DNA of 64,000 bases from contig CP141130.1 of NCBI GenBank assembly GCA_035236585.1, positions 77,695,944 to 77,759,943 on the forward strand, given 5' to 3'. Positions 35,778-48,432 of the stretch are shown piece by piece. This stretch comes from Warburgia ugandensis (taxonomy: Eukaryota > Streptophyta > Magnoliopsida > Canellales > Canellaceae). Each line of letters opens with the position of its first letter. Within the stretch, counting starts at the first letter, position 1. The position numbers and the translations under genes are program-made. The notes under the pieces are model-generated. The model made no database searches. It worked only from the letters and a program-made list of their open reading frames with translations, and was not told the DNA's origin.

Positions 35778-36113
35778 GTATTTACGGCTGCATATAGCAG
35801 GGCAAATAGTCATACATTCCTTCATGCACAGTACCCACTAACAGCTCTCAACAGGGACAGCATGGACCTGAATCTTGGTGAGCTCACAAAAATTCTTTCA
35901 CAGTGAGTGCCCTTTCTTATAAATACAGTTCTAAAATGAAAATGGCGCAAAACTGAGATCTGAAACAATTTGAGACCTGCGATTATTTACTGCAGGAATT
36001 GTGGTATTTTCAACAATCTCTTGGTGACCCAAAGAGTGAAATCTATTTCCTCATATCACATAGACCCATGCCACGAGACGCTTCCAGAGCAAATACACAC
36101 ACCCGAACGTTAG
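35778..36113 (+). other. Two candidate orphan exons, product not recognised
   Basis: After a good acceptor (GAATGATTGCAG) the frame VFTAAYSRANSHTFLHAQYP continues to LNLGELTKILS and meets a perfect donor GTGAGT at 35903. The next acceptor (TTTACTGCAG) opens an exon at 35996 that keeps frame (41 codons plus 2 nt, then 1 nt) and reads NCGIFNNLLVTQRV ... to a TAG at 36111-36113. The matching phases and consensus splice sites are the support. The protein is unknown to me and no 5' exons are visible, because the Gypsy-like element ends only 140 bases upstream. It may be the 3' end of a gene disrupted by that insertion, or chance. Confidence 0.3.
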
Positions 36114-37405
36114 CCACACTTCTCACATGCAAAATTAGCCCATGAATGATTGATGAAATGCTAATCTCAAATTCCGAAGGACTAAAGTAAAAAAAATTGA
36201 AACAAAAAAATACTGCAACAGAATGATCAGAACAAATCAATTTTTGCCCCATAGTAGAGACATGAGCACATGGTAATTTGGACTACCAGGCTGATTGAGT
36301 ATAGCCTCATCTGGTTCATCTATATCTACGTGACCAGAGAAAATCACGCTTGTCCATAAAGTGATTCAAAGAAAGAATATAAAACGAACATAATTATATC
36401 AACTAATAGCTTTCTAAACCTTGAACAGTAACATAAGGAAATAAGTACAGTACAGAAATCAGACGCCAGTGATAATGCAAATGAGTTAAATATTTGAGCG
36501 AATTTAAAGTTTTTAATCAATTGCAGAATCATATGAACAACAAGGGATAGGCACCAGTCAAAAAATCAAGATGATAGCCTATGAGACAGCAACAGAAGGT
36601 CACCTACCATTGCCGACCAAGGATGGCACATGGGTTCAATGGAAATGACCAGAAGAAGTTTAAAGGTAGAATTTGCTAGACCAGAATTGAGATGAAACCA
36701 TGATAAAGAAACTGTATTTTACCTGTGTTGGGAAGGCACAATGCGACTGCTGCAGAATAAAACCTTTTCCTTTAATTAGCAAGCCCATCTAACTGTGTAT
36801 CTACTGTAAAATTGTTGCAATTAAGGCCCAAAAGCAGAGGAAGTTAGGATTAGAAGTCACAGAAAAGTAAGAGCTCCATCATCAACTATCTTTCTTGGAT
36901 CTTCAAGTTTCTATACAACGAATATAGAACATGCCATTCAAACAAGGTACACTTGATAGTTTCATACTACCCCTGTATACCATCAGAAAAAAGAGCACGC
37001 AGGCAACAAAGAGTATCTAGATCTGTATGGAAATTATCTCAACCATGATGCTGAATATCAAGATGGGAACTAAACCAAGCAAATAAAGCACTTAAATTCC
37101 TAGTAAGAAAACAAACATCTAACAGTACTAATGCCAACAAGTAGAAAGAAAAAAAAAGGGCCTAGCCCAAGCAAAGAAAAGGAGGCAAGGTGAAAGAAAA
37201 GATCCTCTCTTCAAACAAAATCAGTATCTAATACAATTGGTTTGAGCACTTCTCAAACTGAAGTGAAGAAACAAGGAAACAAATCTCCCCCTAGCATACA
37301 TGAATATGTAGGATTCCTTGAATAAACAGAACCTGGTGCTACAATTGGAGAATTTATCCTGCTTGCCTCTGCACTGGAGCGCTAAGAGCTATCTTTAACA
37401 GCCCT
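36114..37405. other. Probable 3' UTR/flank of the RNA-binding protein gene
   Basis: No coding frame of note. The stretch just below 37406 is probably the 3' UTR of the minus-strand RRM gene; the rest is unassigned. Confidence 0.4.
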
Positions 37406-39244
37406 CTACCTTGCATAAGGATGGTACCGGCCACTGCCACTACCTCCATAACCCCCTCTACTTCCATAAAAGGCACCCCCGCTTGCCCCGTAACCACCAC
37501 CAAGACCGGTGTCGTAGCCACTTCCATAGCCACCACCAGCACCATATCCTCCATAGCTCTCAGCTGCTCCACCATAGCTACCTAGATCATAACCCCTACC
37601 AAAGCCTCCGCCGTAGCGGGCTGAGTAGCCTAGGGAAGACTCTCCTCGATAACTTCCTATACCAGTACCACCATATCCACCACTGAATTCACTTGCACCA
37701 TACCCACCATAGGTGCCAGGTCTACCAGCACCAAAGCCCCCACCTGACCTATACGAACTACCGCCGTAACCACCACCACCACCACCAAAACCACCATAAC
37801 TATCCCCAAACCCACCACCATAAGCAGGTCTAGGATCATTATAATGCTTGGGTGGTGGCAGGTTTGAGGCTTTCTTTGGCTCGGCCTTCTTGATCTCCAC
37901 CTACAACAAAACAGAAACATTAACCTAGACTGTGATACCTCATAAACCATCTAAGACCTTGAGCTATACAAACAGGGACACTACCAGTAATCAGTGGAGA
38001 ACTAAAACAACCTTCATCCGTTACAAGCACCGCCAGCTCAAGAAAATTAGTAAACAAACAACAACACTGGCCAGTAGAAAATCAAGCCAGAATGCATCAA
38101 ATTTTGGGGTGGACGGGCAAAAGGAACTTGCAAGAATGAATTATTTGATGCCGTGATATGTAATGTATATAACTCTTTTGAAGTACAATCCAGTCAAAAA
38201 CATGCGCAAAAGAAGCCAATGTTACAATTAGAGAAGATACAACCGATCATCTTCATAGACTTTGAACTCACCTGAGTTCCAGCAAACTCTATCTTGTTCC
38301 CCTTTGACAAGAGATCGTCAACAGCTTGCTCAGAATCAAATGTGATAAATCCAAAACCTCGAGACCGGCTAGTTGAATGGTCACGCATAATCTGATGCTC
38401 CTTAACCTCCCCAAACTTAGCAAAGAAATTCTTGAACTCATCTGCCCAATTACCAACAAAGTAATAAGAACCCATTTCATATAATAAAACACTATCTAAA
38501 CTACAAATACCAAACGAACCCCGGCAAAACAATGACCTACCTTCTCCTACAGTTGTGGGAATTCCACCGACAAAAATCTTCTTAGTCTTAAAATCCTTAG
38601 CAGAAACTGCTCCTTTAGGTATAGTTCTCTTAATTTCCACCTAAAAGATTTCCATAACCCATCAAAACCAAGAACCCAAATTAACAAGCCCATCTCAAAT
38701 AAATACCAGAAAATGAATCCAAATCAAAACCTCACTTGTTTTCCGTTAATAACATGAGTATCCTGGATAACTTTATCAACCACCGATGGATCTGCGTAAG
38801 TAACGAACCCAAAACCACGGGGTTGCCCTGTTCTCCGGTCTTTCATTATCACGGAATCAGTAATTTCACCATATTTGCCGAAATGTTTTGTAAATGTAGC
38901 TGCATAATAACAACAAGCGTATATGAGAGAAAGAAAGAAAAAGCCACAAAAATAAACCAGAAAAGAGAAACAAAAACATCAAAACTAACCGGTGGAAGTC
39001 TCTTTTGCCAAACCCCCAATGAAAATCTTCCTGCATACACAAAACCCATAAACACATTGAACTGGGAAGAAAGATAAAAGGGGAAATCTGAGATGGATCG
39101 TCAAAGAAAGTGGAAATTTTACCCGGGACTTGCTCCATCTCCGGTATGAGGGTGAGACTTCTCGTCTTCTGCGTGTGGGGAGGTCTGTTCTTCGTTCTGT
39201 TCGGCTTCAGAATTGGCATCCTTTTGCTTGGAATCCATGGCCAT
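37406..39244 (-). CDS. Heterogeneous nuclear ribonucleoprotein-like protein, two RRMs and glycine-rich tail
   Basis: Six exons in minus order: 39244-39123, 39030-38990, 38899-38736, 38640-38541, 38441-38272 and 37900-37406. All have GT-AG borders and matching phases, giving 363 residues. The start is MAMDSKQKDANSEAE, an acidic leader. RRM1 has RNP2 KIFIGGL and RNP1 RGFGFVTY; RRM2 has RNP2 KIFVGGI and RNP1 RGFGFITF. The linker VEIKRTIPKGA lies between them, and VEIKKAEPKK leads into a Gly/Tyr/Ser-rich low-complexity tail ending GRYHPYAR. This is the plant hnRNP A/B-like (RNP1, Musashi-like) architecture: nuclear and cytoplasmic single-stranded RNA binding in splicing, export or stability, with a tail prone to self-association. 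Similarity is to the family as a whole, so I give no symbol. Confidence 0.94.
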
Positions 39245-40061
39245 CGACTTCGCCGGATTTTGTTACTAGGGAGACGGCCAAGAGGTGGAGGGTTTTCAGA
39301 GCGAGGAGACAACGTAGCCCTAGAAAACTAGATGGGCATTACAACGCAAAAATCGCACCTCCCTTGTTTTGATATTGGCACTCGTATTATTAATTTGAAT
39401 CGGACTCGGATTGCTACAAAGACAGTGGCTGTCATGGTCCTTTGTCACGGACGCCTTTGGAGCCCACATGTCACCTGCGGCACGATCCTCCTCAAACATG
39501 CTGATTGGTGATCTTAAACCGTTTGTTTGGTTCATTCATCTAGTTGATCCAGCTTTGGATTGGATGATCCAAACTATTTGTTTCATTGCTCGAGGAAGGC
39601 CAGATCTTGTAACTTTTGCACGAAGGGAACCCAGCTTTGGATGATTCAATTAAACTGTCTTTCTAGAATCATGGAAAAGTGGGCTCTAGAAAATGTGATC
39701 GCTGAACATGCCTTCATTTGCGTTTGTTTAACATTACGGTAGCTGCAATCAATATAAGAACAGCTGCATGTGTCTGGCCGGGTTGATAGTTTCCACAGAC
39801 TCCATTGTTCAGGCCTGAGTAGATGAATGGAAGCTGAATGTCACACTAGATAGTAACGCTACTGTCACTTATTCTCTGCTAATTAAGTTGGCGATGACTT
39901 AATGAGGTATAATGGCTAATGAGAAAATGCTAGGAGCAGTGACGAGCAGGTCTGGAGCTTGGGTCACCACACACGGGGCTTGAGCTCGTCTCTCAAAAAA
40001 CCAACTCTTTTCCCTTTATAAAACTCAAACCTGTTTTTATCACCACCAATTACCATCCCTA
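39245..40061. other. Upstream region of the RRM gene, non-coding
   Basis: Presumed 5' leader and promoter of the RRM gene. No TATA box or other element is convincing, and the short frames here have no family signature. Confidence 0.35.
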
Positions 40062-40075
40062 AGCTTTGATTATGC

Positions 40076-40218
40076 CTGAGCCTAAGGTAAAGTTGTGTTG
40101 TGTGACTTTGAGATCACGGGTTCAAGTCGTAAAAACAGCCTCTTGCATAAATACAAAATAAGACTGCATACCAGAAATTCTTGTGGTCTGCCCTTTCCCC
40201 GGACCCAACATATGTAGG
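40076..40218 (+). mobile_element. Au-type SINE, 5' and 3' trimmed
   Basis: GAGATCACGGGTTCAAGTCG (box B), AACAGCCTCTTGCATAAATA, then the tail up to TATGTAGG. It is flanked by AGCTTTGATTATGC at 40062-40075 and 40219-40232, a perfect 14-bp duplication, so it was inserted already truncated. Confidence 0.85.
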
Positions 40219-40626
40219 AGCTTTGATTATGCTGCTGGCACAGATAGAGTTTCACTATGGGGCCTCTTTGGTTGTCAAGAAATAAAGGATGCTTGCTTTT
40301 TTGGGAAAAGTGAAAGTGTTTTATGGTTAGAAATTGAATTATGGAAAATTTCTGAATTACTCCAAAGATCCAAACTTTTTTTCTATAATTCAATCTCGAG
40401 ACTCCAAACACTTTATGAAAATTTGCTTTCCCCCCAAGGATCTCATCCTTTCCTGTGAATAGTTTTGAATCCTGACGTGTACAACTTCTTTCAACAGCTC
40501 AGTGGTAGATATTATCAGGGAGGACAACACATGACAATTGCTTAACTAGGCAAGAAAAAGGAAAATGTGGATGAAGGATAGTGATCCGCGACTAAAGAAT
40601 TGTCTAAGTGGAGACTTATTATTGAT

Positions 40627-40812
40627 AATGAAGGGAGCCTTGGCGCAACGGTAAAAATTGTTGTCGTGTGACCTTGAAGTCATGAGTTCAAGGTGTGAAA
40701 TCAGCCTCTTGCAAAATGCAAGGTAAAAGCTGCTTACAATAGGCCCTTTTGGTCTATCCCTTCCCCGAACCCTGTATAGGCGAGAGCTTTATGCACTGGG
40801 GCTGCCCTTTTT
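40627..40812 (+). mobile_element. Au-type SINE, full length
   Basis: GGGAGCCTTGGCGCAACGGT (box A), GAAGTCATGAGTTCAAGGTG (box B), CAGCCTCTTGCAAAATGCAA, and tail CTTTATGCACTGGGGCTGCC followed by T residues. Confidence 0.93.
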
Positions 40813-41165
40813 ACTGATTATAGACAATGAAAATTTGGTCCATCCCCTATTATTATCAACTATTTTTGGTAGCAGACTTCTGACATTATTTTTCATCCAT
40901 TCCATATCATAGTCAAGTGCTTTGGTGGAGACTTATAGAGAAGACCAACAAAATGTCAAATTTATACAATATCACCTTGTGATTCCCATAACATCCCCGA
41001 ATACAGTTCGTGTTAACACCACATAAGCGATTAACTGAACTAACAAGCTGTAGCATTGGGTTGATTTTCTATTTTTCTTGGCATCAATCAATTGACATGT
41101 AATAACTATCAACTTAAAACCTTGTTTGAGACGAATTAATCTACACTATTCAGCTGCAAAGATTG

Positions 41166-41346
41166 AAGGAGAGCCTTAGTGCAACGGTAAAGTTGTCGTC
41201 GTGTGACCTTGAGGTCACAGGTTCAAAGCGTGGAAACAGCCTCTTGCAAAAATACAAGGTAAGACTGAGTACTATAGACCATTGTAGTCCGCCCCTTCTC
41301 TGACCCCACATACACAAGAGCTTCGTGCACTGAGGCTGCCCTTTTT
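41166..41346 (+). mobile_element. Au-type SINE, full length with 18-bp target duplication
   Basis: AGAGCCTTAGTGCAACGGTA to ACTGAGGCTGCCCTTTTT. Flanks are ATTCAGCTGCAAAGATTG (41148-41165) and ATTCAGCCGCAAAGATTG (41347-41364), one mismatch. Confidence 0.95.
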
Positions 41347-41673
41347 ATTCAGCCGCAAAGATTGCCTCTTGTCACCCTAAATCAGTGGATGTGTAGCATC
41401 AACACTGCTTCGTGTTACCTGTTCTTTTGATTCAAATTAGGGAACAAGATGTTTAAGGGTACAGTGGAGATTGAAAAGGAGCTTTCACTGCATTAGGAAT
41501 TCATCTGTTTTCTAATTACAAGCACCAATTTGCACTATCCTTGCTCAACATCTTTTGCTCATGAGAAGAATTATAAGGAGCAACATATCTAGCCCTATAG
41601 ACCAATTCAAAATAAGGTCCTTTCCACAATCAGTCAAATACAACTGAGTGGATTCGTTCACCAGGTGCTCATC

Positions 41674-44600
41674 TCAGAGTAGAGATGACAACAGCTTGGT
41701 TAGGATTCCTGTGTAGAAAACAGCCAAAACTGCACCAACTGGAATGGTGACGGCCCAGGAAGCCACAATCTCCTTCACAGTCTCGGCCCTGACACTGTTT
41801 AGTCCTCTTGCAAATCCTACACCCATGACTGCCCCCACGAGAGTGTGGGTGGCAGAGATTGGTAGTCCCAGTTTTGATGCACCTAGTACAACTGAAGCAG
41901 CTGCAAACTCGGCAGCAAATCCCCGAGTTGGAGTCAGTTCTGTTATCTTCTTCCCAATTGTTGCTATAACTCTATAACCCCACATCATCAGCCCAGCGAC
42001 TATCCCAAATCCACCCCATGCTAGAACATCAGTGGGAATTACAATCTCAGCTCCAACAGAGCTGCCTTGAAGTATTGACAATGCAGCAGCCAGCGGACCA
42101 ATAGCATTGGAAACATCATTGCCCCCATGGGCAAATGACATGAAGCAAGCTGAAAGAATTTGCATGTAGCCAAATACACCATAAACAATCTTCAGTTGAG
42201 TTCCAGTGGGGCCAGAAATGTCAGACAAGAACCCGATGCTTTGATTATGGGAAGTTTCTTTTGGTTCCACCTTTGCAGATTCTGATGTTAGGAGGTCTCC
42301 AAGCTGTTTGTGAATCACTCTGCTGACTAGAAAGGCACCTGCAGCACCACAGGCCAAAGCTTGGGCCATGGCCACATGAAGGGTCTTGCTAAGGGGAAAA
42401 GCCGCGAAGGAGATTCCAGTGACACCAACAAAAACAGCAACGGGTGCAGCTGCAGCAGCAGCCTGTCCTGGGTTTGGAGCACTGTACACAAACTAGAGAG
42501 CAAATACAGGGAAGGCAACTAATAAGAAAGCAAGTTAGAAGATATATCAACTTTATGTCAAGTTGCAGAAGTGAAAGATTCAGGACATTGTGTAGGTTAA
42601 AGAAGCTCTCTTTAATACCTTCTTAGTTCTTTTAGTAACAAGTATCCATATGAGTCCAGTTCTAGAGATCAATATTTTTTCTAAGACAAAAATGGAGAAT
42701 TTTGTATATGAAGGAAAACATACCCTACGAATGCATTTGTAGACGAGAAATGAGACCGCTGCTCCCAAAACAGGTGAGATGACCCAAGATGAAGCCACCC
42801 TTGCAAGTGAACTCCAAAAGACTGCACCAACTCCCCCATACACTAGACCAAATCCAACCATCGCTCCCACAATACAGTGTGTGGTGGAGACAGGCCAGCC
42901 ATAATAGGATGCTACCTGAATAAAACATAACAGAGTGTCAAAAATGAAAAATTTCTCTGCTAGCAGGTGCTCATACATTTATCAATGAACCTTCTTTTCG
43001 TTTTTCAAAGAAATTTACTGGAAAGATTTTTACTGGCTTTGGCTTCCGCCAAACATTATCACCTGAAAGAAGAGTCTCCAGTCAAATGCTTAGAAATGAG
43101 TACCTGCAGGTCAAATGTGTCGATACGGATACAGAATCTTATAATCTAGCCAAGGAGAAATTCATTACCTAGAAACATGCCTGGCTAGACCAAGTAACTA
43201 CAAAATCAAAGGTTCATTCTATACCATGCTCATGCAGATGTTCTTGCATCAGATAAACTGCTAGAATGATGAGCTCCTAACAACATAGCAGTTTCTGACT
43301 CACCAAACAGATTAATGTGTACAAATCACAAATTACAAGAGCCCTTGATGCATGTGATACGATGTCTGTTACTCTGTACCGTAAGCTGTTATATATTTGT
43401 CATATAGCTTACTATTCTAAGAAAGCTTGTCCGTCAAGAAGAGTCTGATGATTGAAGTAATCACAATAAGTTGTCAATGTCAGCAAAACAGATCACCCAT
43501 CCTAGTTATCATGACTAGTGAAGTTTCAGAAAATTCTCCTGTCTGGAACCATTATTCCGCTATTTTTGCTTGTACTTTGGACTGACCCTTGACATTCACA
43601 AATTTAAGGCCATGAATTCATCAACAGACATTTTCTAAGCAAAACTGCGACATAGAACCTAAAAAGAGGCCCTCATTACAGCCTTGAGGCCGTAATCCCT
43701 TCAGATCTTGCAGGGCTCATCTCAGAAGGCCAGATATCCAGGCCTCACAAAGCAAAAGCTTATCCTTGCGACTTCACAGACAATAATTTAACTTTTTTCA
43801 CAACTCCTCTACAGCCTCATGGTTTTCATACTCCATTGTATATATTTGAGGGTCATCTCAGTCATCAAAACATCCGAACCTCAAAAAGCATATGCATATC
43901 CTTTCTACTCCAGAGTTCAGACAATAACTTCACCTTCTTGGACATAGTCAATTGCTGTACTTGAGAGTCCACCATTAGTAATTTACCACTCAAATCTGGG
44001 ATCTCCACTTCATTGGAACATCATGACAATGATCCATGGGTGTAATTCATCATCCCAACCTGTATTGGAATTTCTCCTTTTCATGATAGGCATGTTCAAA
44101 ATCCTCCCGTGGATAGCACAAGAAAATCTATCTCGACCATGATTTACAACTCAAAATATTGAGAGCAATATGCCCAACTTCTACAGCTCATCATGCAAAG
44201 TATGAGGGAAAGGATCTCAGGGGCTTTGTTTCCAACCATCGTATTGAGGATATCACCAGAGTTCCAGTATTTCCCTATCACTCTCAGCATTTTGTTTGAT
44301 CATATCTTTTGCAGCCAGTCTAAGACAAGATATTTGTTAAAGAGTTCAACTGATGTCAACAATCACAGAACAGAGTACCACCTGATGGATGAAGGCCTTC
44401 TACTTACCAACTACAGTAGCATATAATGCACACGATGCCATAATAAGCCTCACAAATTTGAAGAAAGCTAAGAGCCAAAGTTCTGCATTCTGCAAGAAAA
44501 TCATACAAATAGAGTTTCTTAAACAACTTGACCCACTCAAAATTTCAAAGTAAACCTAAAAAATCTATACCAAGCTAGACTTTAGTTGCTAAATTCTGAC

Positions 44601-46244
44601 CAAGACATACTTCCTGAAATCCTAGATTCTCAGCAGACCTCTCTCCTCTTCCTTCCTCTAGCTCTCACTATAATCAGCAAAAAGTTACCTAGATTCCGAA
44701 GAATAAGATGGCAAAGTTTCCAGAAATGCAGCCCTAAAAGAATGTCACCAGCCCAAGGTCTTGTATGATCGGCATTGAGAATTTTATTTAGTAAAACACA
44801 ACAAAAAAAAAGAAGTACATGAAAACATAAGATTATAATACAAACTATTGTGAGGATGAAGATTTGCCACCGATACAAAGATGAGCTATTAACCCCTCCT
44901 TTTGCTAATGAACCAACCATTTCACATGCAGTGCATGAAATATACCAGAAACCAAATGTGCCATCAACAATTGCTCCATATTTCTGCTATCCTGGGCAGC
45001 TTTCTTACTCCAACATCATGTTGGAACCTGTCAACAAGTGAGCCTTTTGGTCCCAATAAAAAGACAGTCTGAAGCCCATCAACAGTATGCGAAGTTCCCT
45101 GTTATTTGTACCGGTCCTTCCAATCTGCCTAGAGAATGCAAATTAATTGAATCCCAACCATCAGATATAACCCGCCACCAACTCCTGCTAAATCCAGTTT
45201 ACCAAGAGAGGCCTCGCCAAACTTTCAGGTATCTTAAAGAGAAGACCACTCTGGTTGAATCTATCAATTTATTCACGACAGTGGAATCGAATGAGAACTA
45301 CCTAAGGAATCCTATCAATATCCTCCAACAAAACATCAACACAATGTAGTGCAGGCTACCATGTAAAGCGTAGACTATCGCTCCATCATCATATCAACAC
45401 TACCAATAGAACCCAAAGTTATACATCCACATATAAAAACTGATAAAGCAAAGGAATGAAAAACAATCGAGCATCAGGAAATAAACCAGTTCACCTGCAA
45501 CCAGGTACCAGCGGCAGCAAGAGAAGAAAGTAACCCAGCAAACAGAACAGTATCCTTCCCCTGAAACACATTTGCAACCAAAATTCCTTTCTGCATTGTA
45601 CTAGTAACATGAGTTCCCATTAGAAAAGCCCCAGAAAACTCCAACACAGCAGCAGTAACCACCGCCTGCCTTAGAGTAAGCGCCCCAGAACCAACCGAAG
45701 TCCCCATAGCATTCGCAACATCATTCGCTCCAATATTCCAAGCCATGTAAAATCCCGAAAGCAATGTCAGGTAAGAAAGCGCCTTCTGTTTCAACCCCAA
45801 CCCACTACCAAAAGAATTCATCAGAAATGGGAAACTAAGAGCTGCGAAAGCGATGCAAATGGTGATAGCTGAAGCAGTCCGCGATGAAATATTGAAGGCT
45901 TTTGCCATTCCCGGCAATTCACCTTGAGAATTCGCATATTTTTCTATCTGGGCTCGCTCTTGCTCTTGGTGTTGTGGTTCTTGGTGCTCTCCTTCTGCGA
46001 AAGAAGAGAGAGATGCAGATGGAGGAAGGAGGAACCGATGAGTGATTCTTGGAATCTGAATTGGGATTCTGGAATCTTTGGAATGGATTTTGGAGAAAGG
46101 AATATCTCGTTTGGGGAAAGGATATTCGTTGAAAGGGAGAGAGCTAGGATTTCTGAGAGATATAAGCGGGTTTTGAAACAAGAAAGGCTTGGTAGTAGTA
46201 CTCCCTACTCCATTTCTTGAGGTGAAGCATGAAGATGGCGTCAT
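41674..46244 (-). CDS. PHT2;1: Plastid inorganic phosphate transporter PHT2;1
   Basis: Three exons in minus order: 46244-45495, 42915-42724 and 42492-41674, all phase 0 with GT-AG borders, encoding 586 residues (plant PHT2;1 is about 587). The first roughly 90 residues are Ser/Pro/Arg-rich and fit a chloroplast transit peptide. Then come the inorganic phosphate transporter (PiT) repeats: SGFYMAWNIGANDVANAMGT near residue 165 and FAHGGNDVSNAIGPLAAAL in exon 3, the paired GxNDVxNA signatures. Exon 2 encodes VASYYGWPVSTTHCIVGAMV; the carboxy-terminal half repeats GLPISATHTLVGAVMGVG. A soluble loop (about residues 365-390) splits the two halves. The protein sits in the chloroplast inner envelope and takes up Pi in a proton-linked manner, mainly in leaves. 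Intron 1 is 2.6 kb with no recognised content. A long upstream frame ends on the start codon (ATGA at 46244). Confidence 0.96.
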
Positions 46245-46310
46245 AATGAAAGGAAGCTGAAACAGAGAGAGAAACAGAGGAGACCAATAAAGAGGAGGGG
46301 CAGCCGAGGT

Positions 46311-46330
46311 AGAGAGAGAGAGAGAGAGAG
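46311..46330. repeat. Short (GA)n tract in the PHT2;1 leader region
   Basis: About ten GA units 70-90 bases upstream of the PHT2;1 ATG (CT on the transcribed sense). Pyrimidine-rich leaders are common in plant plastid-protein genes. Confidence 0.85.
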
Positions 46331-46853
46331 TCTATGTTGGATTTTGCGCCATGGAATTGCAGGAGGGAGGAAGAGAAGATTCTGGAGCAGGAGAAGAGGA
46401 AGAAGAAGGAGAAGAGGAAGAGAGTGGGAGTTTAGCATTTTTGAGTTGGAAGAGTCTTCCCTTTTTTGTGTTTTGGGAAATTCGTTTGGTGAGGATTTGC
46501 TGCAGGAGGGAATGAGTGGTGGAAGAGTGTCTGGTGGAAGACGGCTTTTGATCCACAACGTCTCGTATCCACAGCGTCCCTTCTCCCCGACAGTCAATTG
46601 CAGATTCCATTTACTACTGGATCCGTTATTCCACGCTACATCTCTCTTTCCTTCATTTTTTCCTCACACCTCCAAATCCCCGTTTTGATAACGACACTCC
46701 TCACCTTGTTATTCTGACATGTGGTGCTGTCTGAGCGTGTACTGCATGGGCGGACACGTTGTTAGTAATCCCAACCAGTCATCTTCCTTGTCAGGTGATG
46801 TTAACCTGCAATTGATAGAAATTTTTCCCCTTAATTTTTGAATGTTTTGAGAC

Positions 46854-47010
46854 AAGGAGTCTTGTGCAACAGTAGAGTTGTCGTCGCATGACTTTAAAAT
46901 CGCAGGTTCAAGTCTTGGAAACAGCTTCTTGCAATATAAGATAAAACTACATGCTATAAATCCTTATGGTTCGCCCCTTCTCCAAACCACACTTATGCGG
47001 GAGCTTCCAA
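46854..47010 (+). mobile_element. Au-type SINE, decayed
   Basis: AGGAGTCTTGTGCAACAGTA, AATCGCAGGTTCAAGTCTTG (box B), AACAGCTTCTTGCAATATAA and CACTTATGCGGGAGCTTCC. The last tail bases are missing. Confidence 0.82.
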
Positions 47011-47089
47011 GGTATTACTTTGTCCTTAAGAGACTACATATCTAATATACAGTATGCAGTCGGTACCTTAATTCTTTCATACAAATTAC

Positions 47090-48240
47090 ACTCTTTGGAT
47101 AGCAAACCCAATACTTAAAGATCATATGAGAAGCTTATAGGACTAAAGATAAACCCAACAAAGTTTATCCCCATTGGCATCAAGATTGATTAGGAAGTTG
47201 TCTCTGATCAAGCTTTTTCACTTGGATGCAACATTGGATCACTTCCTGCTGACTATCTGGGGCTTTCACTGTGTGTGGGGAAGCCTAGAGCTACTCTTTG
47301 GGTCCTTGGTTGAAAGATTTATCAATATACTTGCTGGATGGAAGTAAAGTTTCTTATCTATAGGGTAGATTAACTATGATTAATGCCAGTATTCTAAACT
47401 TCAGTCTATTTTATGTCTCTTTACAGGTATCCTGTTGCAATAATTGAGGCACAAAAGAACTTATTATGGGATGATGGGGAAGAAGATACTTGCTATCCAA
47501 AAGAGGAAGGTGGTCTAGGCATGAGAAACCTTCTAGATCTCAACAAGGCAACCTTACTTAAATGGACATGGAAGCTTGACTGCAAGATAAGAAGCTTGTG
47601 GTAAAGAGTCATCAAACACGAATATGGGAAGAAGGACCATTGGGGTTGCAAGACAACTAATGTGAGAAGGGATCAACCACTTGGAAGAATGTTTGTAGAG
47701 ACTATGATATCTTCCTGAGGGAGTCTAAAATTATGCTGAGAAATGGTGAGTATGCCAATCTGTAGGACTATAATTTGATCGAATGAAGAGATCTTAAAGA
47801 GAATTTAGAAGAGTTTAAAGAATCCCAACTCATTGACACTACATGATCAAGGAATACTTGCATTAGACTAAGCAAGGAACAGCCTCAACACAATGGAATG
47901 TGACTTTCTCAGGACCTTTTCGGGGTCTAGAATGGCTAGATCAAGATATTTTCCAATCTGCTCAATTTAGTTTACTTAAATCTAAGAAAGGTTGACAAGT
48001 TATGCTGGAAGAGCAATAAATCAAGAATGTTAACTATGAGTTAAGTGTGTAGAGATATTCATGATTAGCTTGAGATCCAGCAAGTGTGTCCATCTTCAGT
48101 TGGATTCATGCCAGAAAATAAACATTAACCTATGAAAATTTGAGAAGGAGAAGTTGGAAGGGGCCTTCGAGATGTTAGATCATTCTATTTATTATTTTAA
48201 ACGAGGCTAAGTGCCGCTTTATATATAGGCTACATTTTAT
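47090..48240 (+). mobile_element. L1-type LINE reverse-transcriptase remnant
   Basis: Broken frames read GLKINPTKFIPIG, GCNIGSLPADYLGLSL, then MSLYRYPVAIIEAQKNLLWD and KEEGGLGMRNLLDLNKATLL with KWTWKLDCK. These are the successive motifs of the plant L1 RT carboxy-terminal part (L-P-x-x-Y-L-G-L-P-L; P-x-x-x-G-G-L-G-I-R-x-L). It decays after about 47750. Frameshifts and stops make it inactive. Confidence 0.8.
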
Positions 48241-48264
48241 TATAGCATAGGTTTTTAGATGGGC

Positions 48265-48432
48265 AAAGGGGAGCTTGGAGCAACGGTAGAGTTGTCGTTG
48301 TGTGACCTTGAGGTCACAGATTTAAGGCTCTTACAAAATGCAAGGTAAGGTTGTGTACTATTGACCTTTATAGTCCACCCCTTCCCTGGACCCTGCATAG
48401 GTGGGAGCTTCCTACACCAAGGCTGCCCCTTT
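48265..48432 (+). mobile_element. Au-type SINE with perfect 18-bp target duplication
   Basis: GGGGAGCTTGGAGCAACGGT, GTGACCTTGAGGTCACAG, then CAAGGTAAGGTTGTGTACTA and tail TACACCAAGGCTGCCCC. ATAGGTTTTTAGATGGGC occurs on both sides (48247-48264 and 48433-48450) without mismatch. The insertion falls inside the decayed L1 tail region, so it is the younger event. Confidence 0.95.

Noticed and set aside
37411..37950. His-rich and Val/Met-rich ORFs at the glycine-rich tail of the RRM gene
   Set aside because: Alternative-frame shadows of the GGY-rich repeat coding sequence.
41169..41220. tRNA-like box A and box B (here and in other SINE heads)
   Set aside because: They belong to Au-type SINEs; no acceptor stem or anticodon arm typical of a functional tRNA gene is present.
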